A stretch of 64,000 nt of DNA from Mycolicibacterium pyrenivorans (GTDB lineage Bacteria > Actinomycetota > Actinomycetes > Mycobacteriales > Mycobacteriaceae). The DNA lies in assembly GCF_025821625.1 (NCBI RefSeq), contig NZ_JACKSH010000018.1, positions 62,001 to 126,000 of the forward strand, in the 5' to 3' direction. The notes under the pieces are model-generated. The model searched no databases, was not told where the DNA came from, and saw only the letters and a list, made by a program, of their open reading frames with translations. Shown here piece by piece: positions 16,524 through 25,235 of the stretch (positions are counted from its first letter, which is position 1; each line of letters begins with the position of its first letter). The position numbers were made by a program, and so were the translations under genes.

Positions 16524-18902
16524 TTACTGCCGGGCCATCGCGATCCGAAACCTCTCGTCGGGGTCGATGTAGTGGTCGGCGTCTTCGGCGTCCTCGCCGA
16601 GGTCGATTCGTACCCAGTGGATCTTGCCGCTGAACCTGCTGGTGTGGGACGTGTAGTCGGGGCTGACGGTGGTTCCGGATTCATAGCCCACGTCGGTGGT
16701 TTCGTCGGCGGAGAAGATGAAACCCTGCGTCTGGTCGACGCGTCCGCCGCCCACCCTTCTGCCGTCGTAATACAGCGTGACGGTGCCGCCTCTGCCCATT
16801 CCGCCGCCGTCGTACTCGAACTCCATCCGCACCTGGGAGGTTCCGACGGGAACAGCCTCGGTCGCTTCGATGTCATAGGACTTGATGCCGAGCACGTTGT
16901 AGTGGAACTTGGCGCGGCCGTCCTTGGAGTACAGACTCCACCCGCCGAACCTCCCGCCCTGGGCGATGATCACCCCTTCGGCGCCGCTCGCCGGCACATC
17001 CACCTCGGAGGTGACCGCGAACGACTTGTTCTTGATGTCGAGCACACTGTTCTCCGACAGTCGCCCCATCCCGGCGAACAGCAACTGGCTGTTGCCCTTG
17101 ATCAAGGACGGCCGGCCGGCGGTGGCGGGGTTGATGCGTTCGATCTGCCGATCGTCGAGTGGAAGCACGTTGTACTTGACGGCCTCGATCAGCCAGAGGC
17201 GTTGCAGCTCATGCAGTTTGTCAGGGTGTTCCTTCGACAGGTCTCGGGACTGCGTCCAGTCGACGTTCCCGTTATAGAGTTCCCACACGTCGTCGTCGAA
17301 GGCGGGCATCGCCTGTCCGCCCATCGCCCACGGGGTGCGGTGCTTGGTCACAGCACTCCAGCCCTTGTGGTAGATCCCGCGATTGCAGAACATCTCGAAG
17401 TACTGCGTCTCGTGCCGCTCCGGAGCAGCGGCGTCGTTGAAGCTGTACACCATGCTGGTGCCCTCATAGGGGCTCTGCATCACACCGTTGACCATTGTGG
17501 GCGCAGGGATTCCCGCGGCCTCCAGCACGGTCGGGGCGATGTCGATGACGTGGCTGAACTGGTTGCGGTGGCCGCCCTTGTCCCCGATCCCGTTGGGCCA
17601 GTGGACGATCGTCCCGTTGCGGGTGCCGCCCCAGTGTGACGCGACCTGCTTGGTCCACTGATAGGGGCTGTCCATCGCCCACGCCCAGCCGACGGCGTAG
17701 TGCCCGTAGGAACCTTCGCCACCGAACTCGTCGAGCTTGCTGATCAGAAACTCCGGTGTCTCGATGCCGGCCATGCCGTTGAAGTTGGCCATTTCGTTGA
17801 ACGCGCCCTGCAGCGTGCCCTCCGCCGAGGCGCCGTTGTCGCCGATGATCAGATACACGAGCGTGTCGTCCAGTACGGGTTCGAGCGCGTCGAGCAGGCG
17901 ACCCACGTGGTGATCGGTGTGTTCCATGAAGGCGGCGTACACCTCCATCTGACGCTCGAGGGCCGGCCTGAGCTCAGGATCCATGTCGTCCCAGGCCGGG
18001 ATCTCCGCGTCCCGCGGTGTCAGCACGGCGTCCGGCGGGATGACACCCAATTCCTTCTGCCGCTCAAAGGTGATCTCCCGCTGACGATCCCACCCGTGAG
18101 AGAACTTGCCTCTGTACTTGTCGATCCACTCTTGCGGCACCTGATGCGGCGCGTGCGTGGCACCCGGGGCGAAGTACATGAAGAACGGCTTGTCCGGCAG
18201 CAGCGCCTTCTGCTGCCGCACCCAGTTGATCGCCTTGTCGGCGAGGTCCTCGGTCAGGTGGTACCCCTCGGCCGGTGATCTCGGCGGCTCGATCGGGGTG
18301 GTCCCCTCGTAGAGCGCCGGATCCCACTGGTTGTTCTCACCGCCGATGAAGCCGTAGAAGTACTCGAACCCGCCACCGCCCGTCGGCCATCCGGTGAACG
18401 GCCCGGCCGGGCTGGTCTGCCACACCGGAACCTCATGGCACTTGCCGAACTGCGCCGTCGAGTAGCCGTTGAGCTTCAGTGTCTGCGCCAGCGGCGCCTT
18501 GGTGTTGGGCAACACCGACGTATACCCAGGCGCCGCGGTGGCCGTCTCGGTGATGTTGCCCATGCCCACCGAGTGGTGGTTGCGTCCGGTCAGCAGTGCC
18601 TGCCTCGTCGGCGAGCACAACGCCGTGGTGTGAAAGCGGTTGTACTTCAGGCCGCCCGCCGCAAGCTTCTCGAAGTTCGGCGTCTGGCACGGCCCCCCGA
18701 AGGCGCTGCTGGCGCCGAAACCCACGTCATCGATCAGGATTACGACGACGTTCGGTGCGGCGGCCGGCGGACGTACGTCCCTGATCGGCGGGTAACTGGT
18801 GTCCGGGTCCTTGGCGTCGTAAGTCGTCAACCCCACGTGCGCCACGTCGGGGATAGGCAGGATGTCACGGCGAACGGAGTCTGCGCGCTGCGCATCGGTC
18901 AT
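16524..18902 (-). CDS. arylsulfatase
   Basis: 792 residues, similar in length to mycobacterial AtsA/AtsD. The sulfatase domain begins with the metal-binding IDDVGFG (D58, D59); the CSPTR signature at C96-R100 is the site converted to formylglycine by a formylglycine-generating enzyme. A second domain (about 580-792) is beta-rich and ends in RFRIAMARQ. It should hydrolyse sulfate esters; no signal peptide is visible, so it may be cytosolic. The ATG at 18902 follows GGAAGG and yields the family start MTDAQRADSVRR. The open frame continues 60 codons upstream without family resemblance. Substrate unknown. Confidence 0.9.
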   Translation of the reverse strand: MTDAQRADSVRRDILPIPDVAHVGLTTYDAKDPDTSYPPIRDVRPPAAAPNVVVILIDDVGFGASSAFGGPCQTPNFEKLAAGGLKYNRFHTTALCSPTRQALLTGRNHHSVGMGNITETATAAPGYTSVLPNTKAPLAQTLKLNGYSTAQFGKCHEVPVWQTSPAGPFTGWPTGGGGFEYFYGFIGGENNQWDPALYEGTTPIEPPRSPAEGYHLTEDLADKAINWVRQQKALLPDKPFFMYFAPGATHAPHQVPQEWIDKYRGKFSHGWDRQREITFERQKELGVIPPDAVLTPRDAEIPAWDDMDPELRPALERQMEVYAAFMEHTDHHVGRLLDALEPVLDDTLVYLIIGDNGASAEGTLQGAFNEMANFNGMAGIETPEFLISKLDEFGGEGSYGHYAVGWAWAMDSPYQWTKQVASHWGGTRNGTIVHWPNGIGDKGGHRNQFSHVIDIAPTVLEAAGIPAPTMVNGVMQSPYEGTSMVYSFNDAAAPERHETQYFEMFCNRGIYHKGWSAVTKHRTPWAMGGQAMPAFDDDVWELYNGNVDWTQSRDLSKEHPDKLHELQRLWLIEAVKYNVLPLDDRQIERINPATAGRPSLIKGNSQLLFAGMGRLSENSVLDIKNKSFAVTSEVDVPASGAEGVIIAQGGRFGGWSLYSKDGRAKFHYNVLGIKSYDIEATEAVPVGTSQVRMEFEYDGGGMGRGGTVTLYYDGRRVGGGRVDQTQGFIFSADETTDVGYESGTTVSPDYTSHTSRFSGKIHWVRIDLGEDAEDADHYIDPDERFRIAMARQ

Positions 18903-19111
18903 CGGGGGCCTTCCGCACACGGAGGCCGACGCGAAGGGCTGAGCGCCCGCCTCCTGGAGCACCCGCTGTGAAATCGTAGGCACAAAAGCCGGACCGCGTG
19001 AGGCGATCGTCGACGCGGCGATCCGGACATCTCGGCCCGCCGTGCAGACCTGGTGGCCGGCTGGCGCATGATGCGAAGACACGATTGCGACGCGAAGAGG
19101 GAGTGACAGCA

Positions 19112-19555
19112 GTGCGGACCTTCATCACCGGAGTCGACGCCGACGGCAAGTCCTGTGTGGTCAGCCAGGAGGATCTGGCGCTGGACCAGATGGCGCCCGG
19201 CTTCGCACTGGGCATTCCCTACGCGACGGCGGCGAGCCCACCACCGGCCCGGCCCGCAGGTGCCGCCCCGCTGATCGACCAGGGCATCGCCCCGGGTCTC
19301 GTCAGGTGGATGGTCGTCGACCTCGGCCCCGGCTCCGAGACGCCGATGCACCACACCGACACCCTCGACCTGCAGACGGTGCTGTCGGGCAACGTCGACC
19401 TGCTCCTCGGCGACGGTGCCCACCGACTCGAGCAGGGTGACCTGGTGGTGTTGACCGGTGTCGACCACGCATGGCGGGGCGGCCCCGACGGCTGCCGCCT
19501 CAGCGCGGTTCTCGTCGGCACTCCCCCGCCCGCCACTGAGGCGGCCCCCCGATGA
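19112..19555 (+). CDS. cupin-fold protein
   Basis: 147 residues with one cupin barrel in the C-terminal two thirds: MHHTDTLDLQTVLSG with paired histidines for a metal ion, then GDLVVLTGVDHAWRG. This is the pattern of small metal-binding cupins that act as dioxygenases, isomerases or sensors; no specific reaction can be assigned. GTG at 19112 is taken because AGAGGGAG lies 8 bases upstream; the GTG three codons earlier has no spacing. Its stop overlaps the SDR start (ATGA), so the two are made together and may act on the same compound. Confidence 0.7.
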   Translation: MRTFITGVDADGKSCVVSQEDLALDQMAPGFALGIPYATAASPPPARPAGAAPLIDQGIAPGLVRWMVVDLGPGSETPMHHTDTLDLQTVLSGNVDLLLGDGAHRLEQGDLVVLTGVDHAWRGGPDGCRLSAVLVGTPPPATEAAPR

Positions 19556-20352
19556 CCGACGCTCGATTCAGTTCCCACACAGCGCTTTTCGACCTCGCCG
19601 GAAAGCGTGCGCTGGTCACCGGCGGCACCCGCGGCATCGGCCTGATGATGGCGCGCGGGCTGCTGCAGGCAGGTGCGCGCGTCGTGATCAGCTCACGCAA
19701 GGCCGACGCGTGCCGTGAAGCGCAGTCCCACCTGTCGGCGTTCGGTGACGTGCACGCCATCCCCGCCGACCTGTCACGCCACGAGGAGTGTCTCCGGCTT
19801 GCCGACCTCGTCACCGCGGACGGCGAGGGACTGCACATCCTGGTCAACAACGCGGGCGCCACGTGGGGCGCGCCCCTCGAGAGCTTCCCGGACTCGGCGT
19901 GGGACAAGGTGCTCGACCTCAACGTCAAGTCGCCGTTCTGGATGGTCCAGGCCCTGGTGCCCGCGCTGCGCGACGCGAGCACCGCGGACGATCCCGCGCG
20001 GATCATCAACATCGGCAGCATCGACGGGCTGCGCGTCAGCCCCCTTCCCGCCTACTCGTACGCCAGCAGCAAGGCGGCGTTGCATCAGCTGACCCGGGTG
20101 CTCGCGCGGGAACTCGGCCCCCAGCACATCACCGTCAACGCCGTTGCCCCAGGGCCATTTCCGTCGAAGATGATGGCGGCCACACTCGACGAGTTCGGCG
20201 ACGCGATCGCCGCGTCGGCGCCGCTGCGCCGGATCGGGCGCGACGATGACATGGCCGGCATCGCCGTGTTCCTGGCCAGCAGGGCGGGCGCCTACCTCAC
20301 CGGGGCGATCATCCCGGTCGACGGCGGCATCTTCACGACCGCGAGCGACTAG
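19552..20352 (+). CDS. short-chain dehydrogenase/reductase
   Basis: 266 residues, classical SDR. The nucleotide-binding TGGTRGIG is at about residues 22-29, NNAG at about 98-101, the catalytic serine in NIGSIDG and the Tyr-Lys pair in YSYASSK, followed by PG and the VDGG end motif. Arg in the SSRK stretch after the second strand favours NADPH. It could be a 3-oxoacyl reductase or sugar/alcohol dehydrogenase; the coupled cupin gene does not decide it. The next gene begins three bases after the stop, so the cupin, SDR and PolD-like genes look like one operon. Confidence 0.82.
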   Translation: MTDARFSSHTALFDLAGKRALVTGGTRGIGLMMARGLLQAGARVVISSRKADACREAQSHLSAFGDVHAIPADLSRHEECLRLADLVTADGEGLHILVNNAGATWGAPLESFPDSAWDKVLDLNVKSPFWMVQALVPALRDASTADDPARIINIGSIDGLRVSPLPAYSYASSKAALHQLTRVLARELGPQHITVNAVAPGPFPSKMMAATLDEFGDAIAASAPLRRIGRDDDMAGIAVFLASRAGAYLTGAIIPVDGGIFTTASD

Positions 20353-20354
20353 CC

Positions 20355-21308
20355 GTGGCCGTCAGCGAGCAGCGCGCGGGGGTGAACCTGACCAACCTCG
20401 ACGAGCCGCTGAGCGCGGACGCCGGGGCATCCAAGCGCGACCTCGTCGACTACCTGGACGCCGTCGCGGACCACATCCTGCCCGGACTGGCGGGCCGACC
20501 GCTCACGGTGTTGCGGGTGCTGCGCGGCCAGAAGCCGTTCATGCAGAAGAACGCGCCGAAGTACACGCCCGACTGGGTACGCACCGTGGCCATCTGGGCG
20601 GAGACCTCCCAGCGCGAGGTGCACTACGCGCTGTGCGACGACCGGCGCACGCTGCTGTGGTTCGCGAACCAGCGCGCCGTCGAATACCATCCGACCCTGG
20701 GATTGGCCGACGACATCTACCGGCCCACCCACCTGGTGCTCGACCTGGATCCGCCGGACGACGACTTCGCCAAGGTGGTGGCGGTCGCCGACCTGGTCCG
20801 GCAGGCCCTGGCCGACAGCGGGCTGTCCGGAGCGGTGAAGACCAGCGGCGCCAAGGGAATTCACGTCTTCGTCCCCATCGACGACAGCGTCCCGGTCGAC
20901 GACGTGGCCGCGGCGACGCGGGCGCTCGCGGCCCGGGCGGAGGCCATCGACCCGTCGATCGCGACGACGGCGTTCATCGTGGAGGACCGCGAAGGCAAGG
21001 TGTTCGTCGACTCCACCCGCGCGGGCGGGGCCACCGTGGCCGCTGCGTACAGCCCTCGGCTGCGCCCGGGCACCCCGGTGTCGTTCCCGCTGGACTGGGC
21101 CGAGCTCGAGCAGATCACGCCGGGTGACTTCACGGTGCACACGGCCATGGCTGCCCTCGACGGCCGGCCGTCGTGGGCCCAGGCGATGCCGGAGCCACAG
21201 CGGCTGCCCACGGAGTTGATCGAGTTCGGTCGCACCATCCCCGTCGCCCAGGTGGCGGCGATGCACGAAGGCAAACGGCGGGCCCGCGTCCGCCGGCAGT
21301 CGCCCTGA
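20355..21308 (+). CDS. LigD polymerase/primase-like protein (PolD type)
   Basis: 317 residues forming a stand-alone archaeo-eukaryotic primase domain like the polymerase module of DNA ligase D and the mycobacterial PolD1/PolD2 proteins. The metal-binding DLD (D130, D132) in LVLDLDPPDDDF and the SGAKGIHVFVP motif are present. No ligase or nuclease domain is attached. Such proteins add nucleotides, often ribonucleotides, at breaks or gaps, and can assist end joining. GTG start three bases after the SDR stop, so it appears to ride in that operon. A 23-base inverted repeat follows 19 bases downstream. Confidence 0.88.
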   Translation: MAVSEQRAGVNLTNLDEPLSADAGASKRDLVDYLDAVADHILPGLAGRPLTVLRVLRGQKPFMQKNAPKYTPDWVRTVAIWAETSQREVHYALCDDRRTLLWFANQRAVEYHPTLGLADDIYRPTHLVLDLDPPDDDFAKVVAVADLVRQALADSGLSGAVKTSGAKGIHVFVPIDDSVPVDDVAAATRALAARAEAIDPSIATTAFIVEDREGKVFVDSTRAGGATVAAAYSPRLRPGTPVSFPLDWAELEQITPGDFTVHTAMAALDGRPSWAQAMPEPQRLPTELIEFGRTIPVAQVAAMHEGKRRARVRRQSP

Positions 21309-21326
21309 ACCCACGCGCCGACTCCC

Positions 21327-21391
21327 CCGCCGGAATTGCATTCCAGCAGGGAATTTCCGAGATACTAGCTGCTGGAATGCAATTCCGGCGG
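21327..21391. repeat. perfect 23-bp inverted repeat, possible operator or hairpin
   Basis: The arm at 21327-21349 (CCGCCGGAATTGCATTCCAG and three more bases) is perfectly matched by 21369-21391 with a 19-base loop. Each arm contains its own interrupted palindrome, GGAAT-3-ATTCC, as if two operator half-units faced each other. There is no T-tract. GGCGGAGGT in the right arm is followed by a GTG at 21399 that opens a short unsupported frame. The stretch 21392-21497 has no recognisable gene. Confidence 0.7.
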
Positions 21392-21497
21392 AGGTCAGGT
21401 GGGAACGCCGAACGCGAGCACCGCGGCGGTGGTCGGGGCACAGCCGACCGCGAGTCTGAGCAGCGCGCAACACAGCGACCCGCCGCGAGATCAGGGG

Positions 21498-21950
21498 CTA
21501 TGGCGCAGCGCGCTCGGTACCCGGGGTGATTGCCCTAGGCGCACAGATGGCCTTGACGAAGTCGACGATCGCATGCTCGGGAAGGTGCCGCGCGATGTCG
21601 GCCTCAGTGACGATGCCTATCAGCCGATGGTCGTCGATGACGGGCAACCGGCGCACCTGATGCTCCTCCATCACCAGGAGCATCTCGTCCACTCCGGCGT
21701 CTGCATCGACATAGTAGATCCGGCCCTGGGCGAGCTCACCGGCACTCGTAGTGCGTAGATCCTTGTCGGCCGCAATGGCTTTCACGACGATGTCGCGGTC
21801 GGTGAGCATCCCTTGAATCCGGTCGTCGTCACGGCAGATCGGCAACGCGCCCACACCGAGGTCACGCATACGCTTCGCCGCCTCGACCAGATTCGCGTTC
21901 TCGAAGACGCACGTTGTGTCGGGGTTCATGATGTCGCGTGCGGTGTTCAT
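21498..21950 (-). CDS. hrp1: CBS-domain hypoxic response protein
   Basis: 150 residues, two CBS motifs in tandem, closely similar to M. tuberculosis Rv2626c (HRP1): TARDIMN start, GALPICRDDDRIQGMLTDRD, IYYVDA, EEHQVRRLPV and GIVTEADIARHLPEHAIV are recognisable. HRP1 is a strongly hypoxia- and NO-induced member of the DosR regulon; its ligand is uncertain and a disulfide/zinc site has been reported. The ATG at 21950 follows GAGGGCG; the frame is open far upstream but has no resemblance. DosR-like boxes lie in the divergent spacer. The extra C-terminal ITPGTERAAP tail is not in Rv2626c. Confidence 0.92.
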   Translation of the reverse strand: MNTARDIMNPDTTCVFENANLVEAAKRMRDLGVGALPICRDDDRIQGMLTDRDIVVKAIAADKDLRTTSAGELAQGRIYYVDADAGVDEMLLVMEEHQVRRLPVIDDHRLIGIVTEADIARHLPEHAIVDFVKAICAPRAITPGTERAAP

Positions 21951-22026
21951 GATCGCCCTCCGATGTGAGTGGATTTTCCTGTGGCTCTCGGGCGACCCCG
22001 ATGCTACGCCGCTGACGTCCGTCGAC

Positions 22027-22046
22027 TTAGGGCCAAAGGGCCCCGA
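22027..22046. promoter_or_regulatory. DosR box-like site, hrp1 side
   Basis: On the minus strand this reads TCGGGGCCCTTTGGCCCTAA, matching most positions of the DosR consensus (TTSGGGACTWWAGTCCCSAA), including both GGG/CCC blocks. It lies 77 bases upstream of the hrp1 start, a usual distance for DosR sites. Confidence 0.6.
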
Positions 22047-22132
22047 GCGACCCGCCTTCCGGGCGCGGCGGCCCCGCCTGCTGCCGGCCCTCGTCCGCCG
22101 AGGCGTTGCGGTGCGGTTGGCGGCGCCGCCGC

Positions 22133-22152
22133 GAAGGGACCATTTGCCCTGG
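22133..22152. promoter_or_regulatory. DosR box-like site, nitroreductase side
   Basis: GGGACCATTTGCCCT at 22136-22150 keeps the GGGAC and CCC blocks with correct spacing for DosR. It lies about 60 bases upstream of the Acg-like gene. With the site at 22027 it would make the whole divergent spacer a hypoxia-responsive promoter pair. Confidence 0.65.
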
Positions 22153-22209
22153 CGGGGAACCGACCCGCGCCCCATCCTTGATGGGTCAGTACCCGTCGAG
22201 AGGGGCCCC

Positions 22210-23190
22210 ATGCCCAAGACGACGATGCCCACGACGGTCATCGAGGACGCCGTACACCTGGCGTGTCGCGCACCGTCGTACCACAACACGCAACCTTGGC
22301 GGTGGGTTGTCGGAGGGGGCCGACTCCACCTGTTCGTCGATGCCGATCGCGTGGTCGCGACGGACCACGGCGGCCGCCAGGCACTGATCAGTTGCGGCGC
22401 CGTATTGGATCACCTCCGTGTGGCGATGGCCGCCGCAGGCCACAAGAGTCACGTCCAGTACTACCCGAATCCCGCCGACGACAAGCACATTGCGGCAATC
22501 GAGTTCACCCCGACCGCCCACGTGACGACTGGTCGCCGTCGCCGGGCCGACGCGATCATGCGGCGGCGCACCGATCGACTTCCGTTCGGACCGCCGGCGC
22601 ACTGGGACGCCTTCGAACGACTGCTGCGCAAGTCCGTCGATCCCGACAAGGCCGCCGTCGACGTGGTCAGCCCGCGCGACCGCCCCACTCTGGCCGAGGC
22701 ATCGGCGCTCACCGATACGATGCGCCTCTACGACTCGGCCTATCACGCCGAGATGCGTTGGTGGACTGCACCCTATGAGGTCAATGACGGGATTCCCCAC
22801 TCGGCCCTGGTATCGGCCGCCGAGAGCGACCGGGTCGACGTGGGGCGCACCTTCCCCGTCACCCACAACGAGGAGCGGCGGGTGGAGCTCGGAGACGACA
22901 TGTCCACGATGCTGGTCGTCTCCGCCCTCGGCGATGTCCGCCGCGACATCCTGGGCTGCGGAGAGACGTTATCGGCAGTGCTGCTCGAAGCCACGTTGGC
23001 AGGCCTGGCGACCGGCACGTTGACCCACGTGACCGAGGTGCCCGCAGCCCGCGACATCGTCGCCGCCGTCACCGGCAAACCGCTCCCGCAGGTGCTGGTG
23101 CGGGTGGGGACAGCTCCTGCCCTCGAGGAGGCGCCGCCTCTCACCCCGCGGCGACCGCTGTCGGATGTTCTGCATTTCAGCGTGGGATAG
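22210..23190 (+). CDS. Acg-family nitroreductase-like protein
   Basis: 326 residues of the mycobacterial Acg group (Rv2032, Rv3127, Rv3131), a duplicated nitroreductase fold. The N-terminal half has APSYHNTQPW, the FMN-phosphate region of this group, and the C-terminal half has GTLTHVTEVP with GKPLPQVLVRVG. In Acg the lid over the flavin is self-derived, so catalysis is doubted and FMN storage has been suggested. Members are DosR-controlled, which fits the boxes upstream and the divergent hrp1. ATG at 22210 is preceded by GAGAGGGG. The next feature is a tRNA gene on the opposite strand. Confidence 0.87.
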   Translation: MPKTTMPTTVIEDAVHLACRAPSYHNTQPWRWVVGGGRLHLFVDADRVVATDHGGRQALISCGAVLDHLRVAMAAAGHKSHVQYYPNPADDKHIAAIEFTPTAHVTTGRRRRADAIMRRRTDRLPFGPPAHWDAFERLLRKSVDPDKAAVDVVSPRDRPTLAEASALTDTMRLYDSAYHAEMRWWTAPYEVNDGIPHSALVSAAESDRVDVGRTFPVTHNEERRVELGDDMSTMLVVSALGDVRRDILGCGETLSAVLLEATLAGLATGTLTHVTEVPAARDIVAAVTGKPLPQVLVRVGTAPALEEAPPLTPRRPLSDVLHFSVG

Positions 23191-23226
23191 TCCAGCCAGC
23201 GCAAGGGCCGACCTGCTGACTCTCTG

Positions 23227-23299
23227 TGGAGCTAAGGGGAATCGAACCCCTGACCTTCTCGATGCGAACGAGACGCGCTACCAACTGCGCTATAGCCCC
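23227..23299 (-). tRNA. tRNA-Ala (anticodon CGC)
   Basis: The minus strand folds into a complete 73-base cloverleaf: acceptor GGGGCTA/TAGCTCC with discriminator A, D-stem GCGC/GCGC, anticodon stem TCTCG/CGAGA enclosing TTCGCAT (anticodon CGC, reading GCG codons), variable loop AGGTC and T arm AGGGG TTCGAAT CCCCT. CCA is not encoded. GCG is a common codon at this GC content. It lies between the Acg-like gene and glpR. Confidence 0.95.
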
Positions 23300-23376
23300 T
23301 GATACCGGTAGCAGGCTACCAGTCGCCGGACACCGGCTGAAATCGTCTCGCTGTTCCCTCGCGCAACCGCGCCGTG

Positions 23377-24408
23377 CTACTGGCCGGCCGCGCGCGGCAG
23401 GTCGTAGTGACGTGCGAACGGGACGTATTCCAGGTGTTCGAACTCGGGATCCTCGTCGTCGATCTCCAGCACCGCAGCCCCCGGCCTGCGCAGCCGCGAC
23501 GGGACCACATCGAACTCCTGATCAGCGGTGTTCTCGACACCCAGCCGCGCCCTGGCGATCCGCTGGGCGCGACGGCGCCGCACCCGCTCCTCGATGCGGG
23601 TCTGCCTGCGCAGGTACGCCAGGTACAGCAGCGTGACGGCGCCCGCCGACCCGCACGCCCACCACATGGTCGACGACCAGGTGAACGCCGCCACGGCACT
23701 GGTGAGCAGCAGCACGCCCAGCACCGTCAGGGTCCGCGCGCGGAACCGGTATTTTCGGGCCGTCACCGCTTCGGCGGTGGCCGACTCGTAGCGGCGCCGC
23801 CGCGACGCGCTCATCGAGTCGGCGATTCGGGGATCGCCTTCCGACGATGCCTCGAGACCCGACGAATCGGCGACATATTCGTACTCGTCGCCTTCATACT
23901 CGTCGTCATCGTCGTAGTCCGACTCGGTGTCGTCCGCGTCAACCGCGTCGTCGGTGTCGTACGTGTCCTCGGTGTCGTGGTAATCCAGGGTCAGCTCGTC
24001 GCTTTCGGCCACGACCACCCGCTCGGGCTCGGCCGCTGCGATGGGCAGAGCACCGGAGTCCTCCACCACGTCGACGTCGAGGTAGTCGGGTTCGCCATCG
24101 CCTTCGTCACCGCCCTCGTCGGCTTTGGTCGCGACCATGACGACCGCCCGGCCGGGCGCGTCGTCCTCGAGGTCGTCGCCGTCGAGATCGTCGCGCGAGG
24201 GCCGCCAGTCCGGATCGCTTCGGTGCCCGGATGCGGGGCCGCGCCGACGGAGCCGGGCGGTGCGGCTGCTGTTGAGCACGCGGGTCGCCAGCGCGACGTC
24301 GCTGGTGCGGCGGACCGCGTCGCGCTTGCTGATCAACATGGGAACAAGCACGAACAACCAGAGGACGACAAGGGAGATCCAGAGGAGAGATTGGGGGATG
24401 CTTGGCAT
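23377..24408 (-). CDS. glpR: membrane receptor for the gephyrin-like protein Glp (Rv0996-like)
   Basis: 343 residues. One membrane span near the N terminus (about residues 8-28) follows a short tail, then a long acidic Asp/Glu/Tyr-rich, probably disordered region (about 60-215), two further hydrophobic segments (about 235-280), and a basic Arg-rich stretch ahead of the C terminus. Position next to rimJ and moeA1 and this layout match Rv0996 and corynebacterial GlpR, the membrane partner of the MoeA-like protein Glp in cell division and polar growth. ATG at 24408 has AAAGGAGC upstream. Assignment rests on synteny and topology. Confidence 0.75.
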   Translation of the reverse strand: MPSIPQSLLWISLVVLWLFVLVPMLISKRDAVRRTSDVALATRVLNSSRTARLRRRGPASGHRSDPDWRPSRDDLDGDDLEDDAPGRAVVMVATKADEGGDEGDGEPDYLDVDVVEDSGALPIAAAEPERVVVAESDELTLDYHDTEDTYDTDDAVDADDTESDYDDDDEYEGDEYEYVADSSGLEASSEGDPRIADSMSASRRRRYESATAEAVTARKYRFRARTLTVLGVLLLTSAVAAFTWSSTMWWACGSAGAVTLLYLAYLRRQTRIEERVRRRRAQRIARARLGVENTADQEFDVVPSRLRRPGAAVLEIDDEDPEFEHLEYVPFARHYDLPRAAGQ

Positions 24409-24562
24409 GGCGCCTGCTCCTTTCCCCATCAGGCTAGGGCTGTGACCAGCGCATCCAAGGGCGGCGCGCCGAGGACAATTACACACCTGTAATTCGCTGG
24501 AGACAAGCACCAAACGTCACATGTGTCACATCAGTAACACGTTGCGCCGTGGTCCGGCAGCG

Positions 24563-25228
24563 TCACGCCCAGGACGCGTGGCCCGAGCGGACCAGCGCAG
24601 AGGCCACCGACCCGTTCAATTCCTCGACGGTGATCGCCACGAGCAGGTGGTCGCGCCAGGCGCCGTCCACGTCGAGATACCGCTTCAACAGGCCTTCCTC
24701 CCGGAAGCCGGCCTTTGCCAGGACCGCGCGACTCGCCGCGTTCTCAGGCCGTACCGTCGCCTCGACACGGTGCAGCATGACCGGGCCGAAGGAGTGGTCC
24801 AGTCCCAGCGCGAGCGCGGCGGTGGCCACCCCGCCGCCCGTCGACCCACTGGCGACCCAGTACCCGATCCACGCGGAACGCAGCGCGCCGTGCGTCACGT
24901 TTCCGATGGTGAGCTGACCTGCGAACTCGCCGTCCAGCTCGATGACATAGGGCAGCATCCGGCCCCTGCGGGCTTCCGCCCGCAAACCCGAGCACACCGA
25001 CGGCCACGCTGAAACCGAGTGCCGCACTTCCCAATCGAGATCGGTCGACGGTTCCCACGGTTCGAGGTGACCGCGATCCGCCAACCGGGTCCTGCTCCAC
25101 TGCGCGGCGTCGCGAAGCCGCACCGGACGCAGCCGCACCAGTCCGGCGGACACCCGCAACGGGCCCGCGGGCAGCGGCCATCCCGGATGCTGCGAGCGGG
25201 AAGTCAGGAGATTCATGACGGCGGCCAT
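24563..25228 (-). CDS. rimJ: GNAT acetyltransferase, RimJ/RimL-like
   Basis: 221 residues, orthologue of Rv0995. The GNAT fold is seen in LRPVRLRDAAQW, the long WIGYWVASGSTGGGVATAAL acetyl-CoA loop, and RPENAASRAVLAKAGFREEG near the C terminus, all typical of RimJ/RimL ribosomal-protein N-acetyltransferases. The real substrate in mycobacteria is unproven. The start lies seven bases after the moeA1 stop, so it is in the galU-side operon moeA1-rimJ-glpR; the ATG at 25216 is an alternative start. Being conserved between Glp and its receptor GlpR, a role in modifying one of them is conceivable but untested. Confidence 0.88.
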   Translation of the reverse strand: MAAVMNLLTSRSQHPGWPLPAGPLRVSAGLVRLRPVRLRDAAQWSRTRLADRGHLEPWEPSTDLDWEVRHSVSAWPSVCSGLRAEARRGRMLPYVIELDGEFAGQLTIGNVTHGALRSAWIGYWVASGSTGGGVATAALALGLDHSFGPVMLHRVEATVRPENAASRAVLAKAGFREEGLLKRYLDVDGAWRDHLLVAITVEELNGSVASALVRSGHASWA

Positions 25229-25235
25229 CCCGCGA

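Noticed and set aside
20355..21308. Complete DNA ligase D
   Set aside because: Only the polymerase-type domain is present; ligase and phosphoesterase domains are missing.
21399..21758. Open frame starting GTG after the 23-bp inverted repeat
   Set aside because: A ribosome-site-like sequence precedes it, but it runs antisense into hrp1 and its protein has no recognisable family; kept only as a note in the repeat entry.
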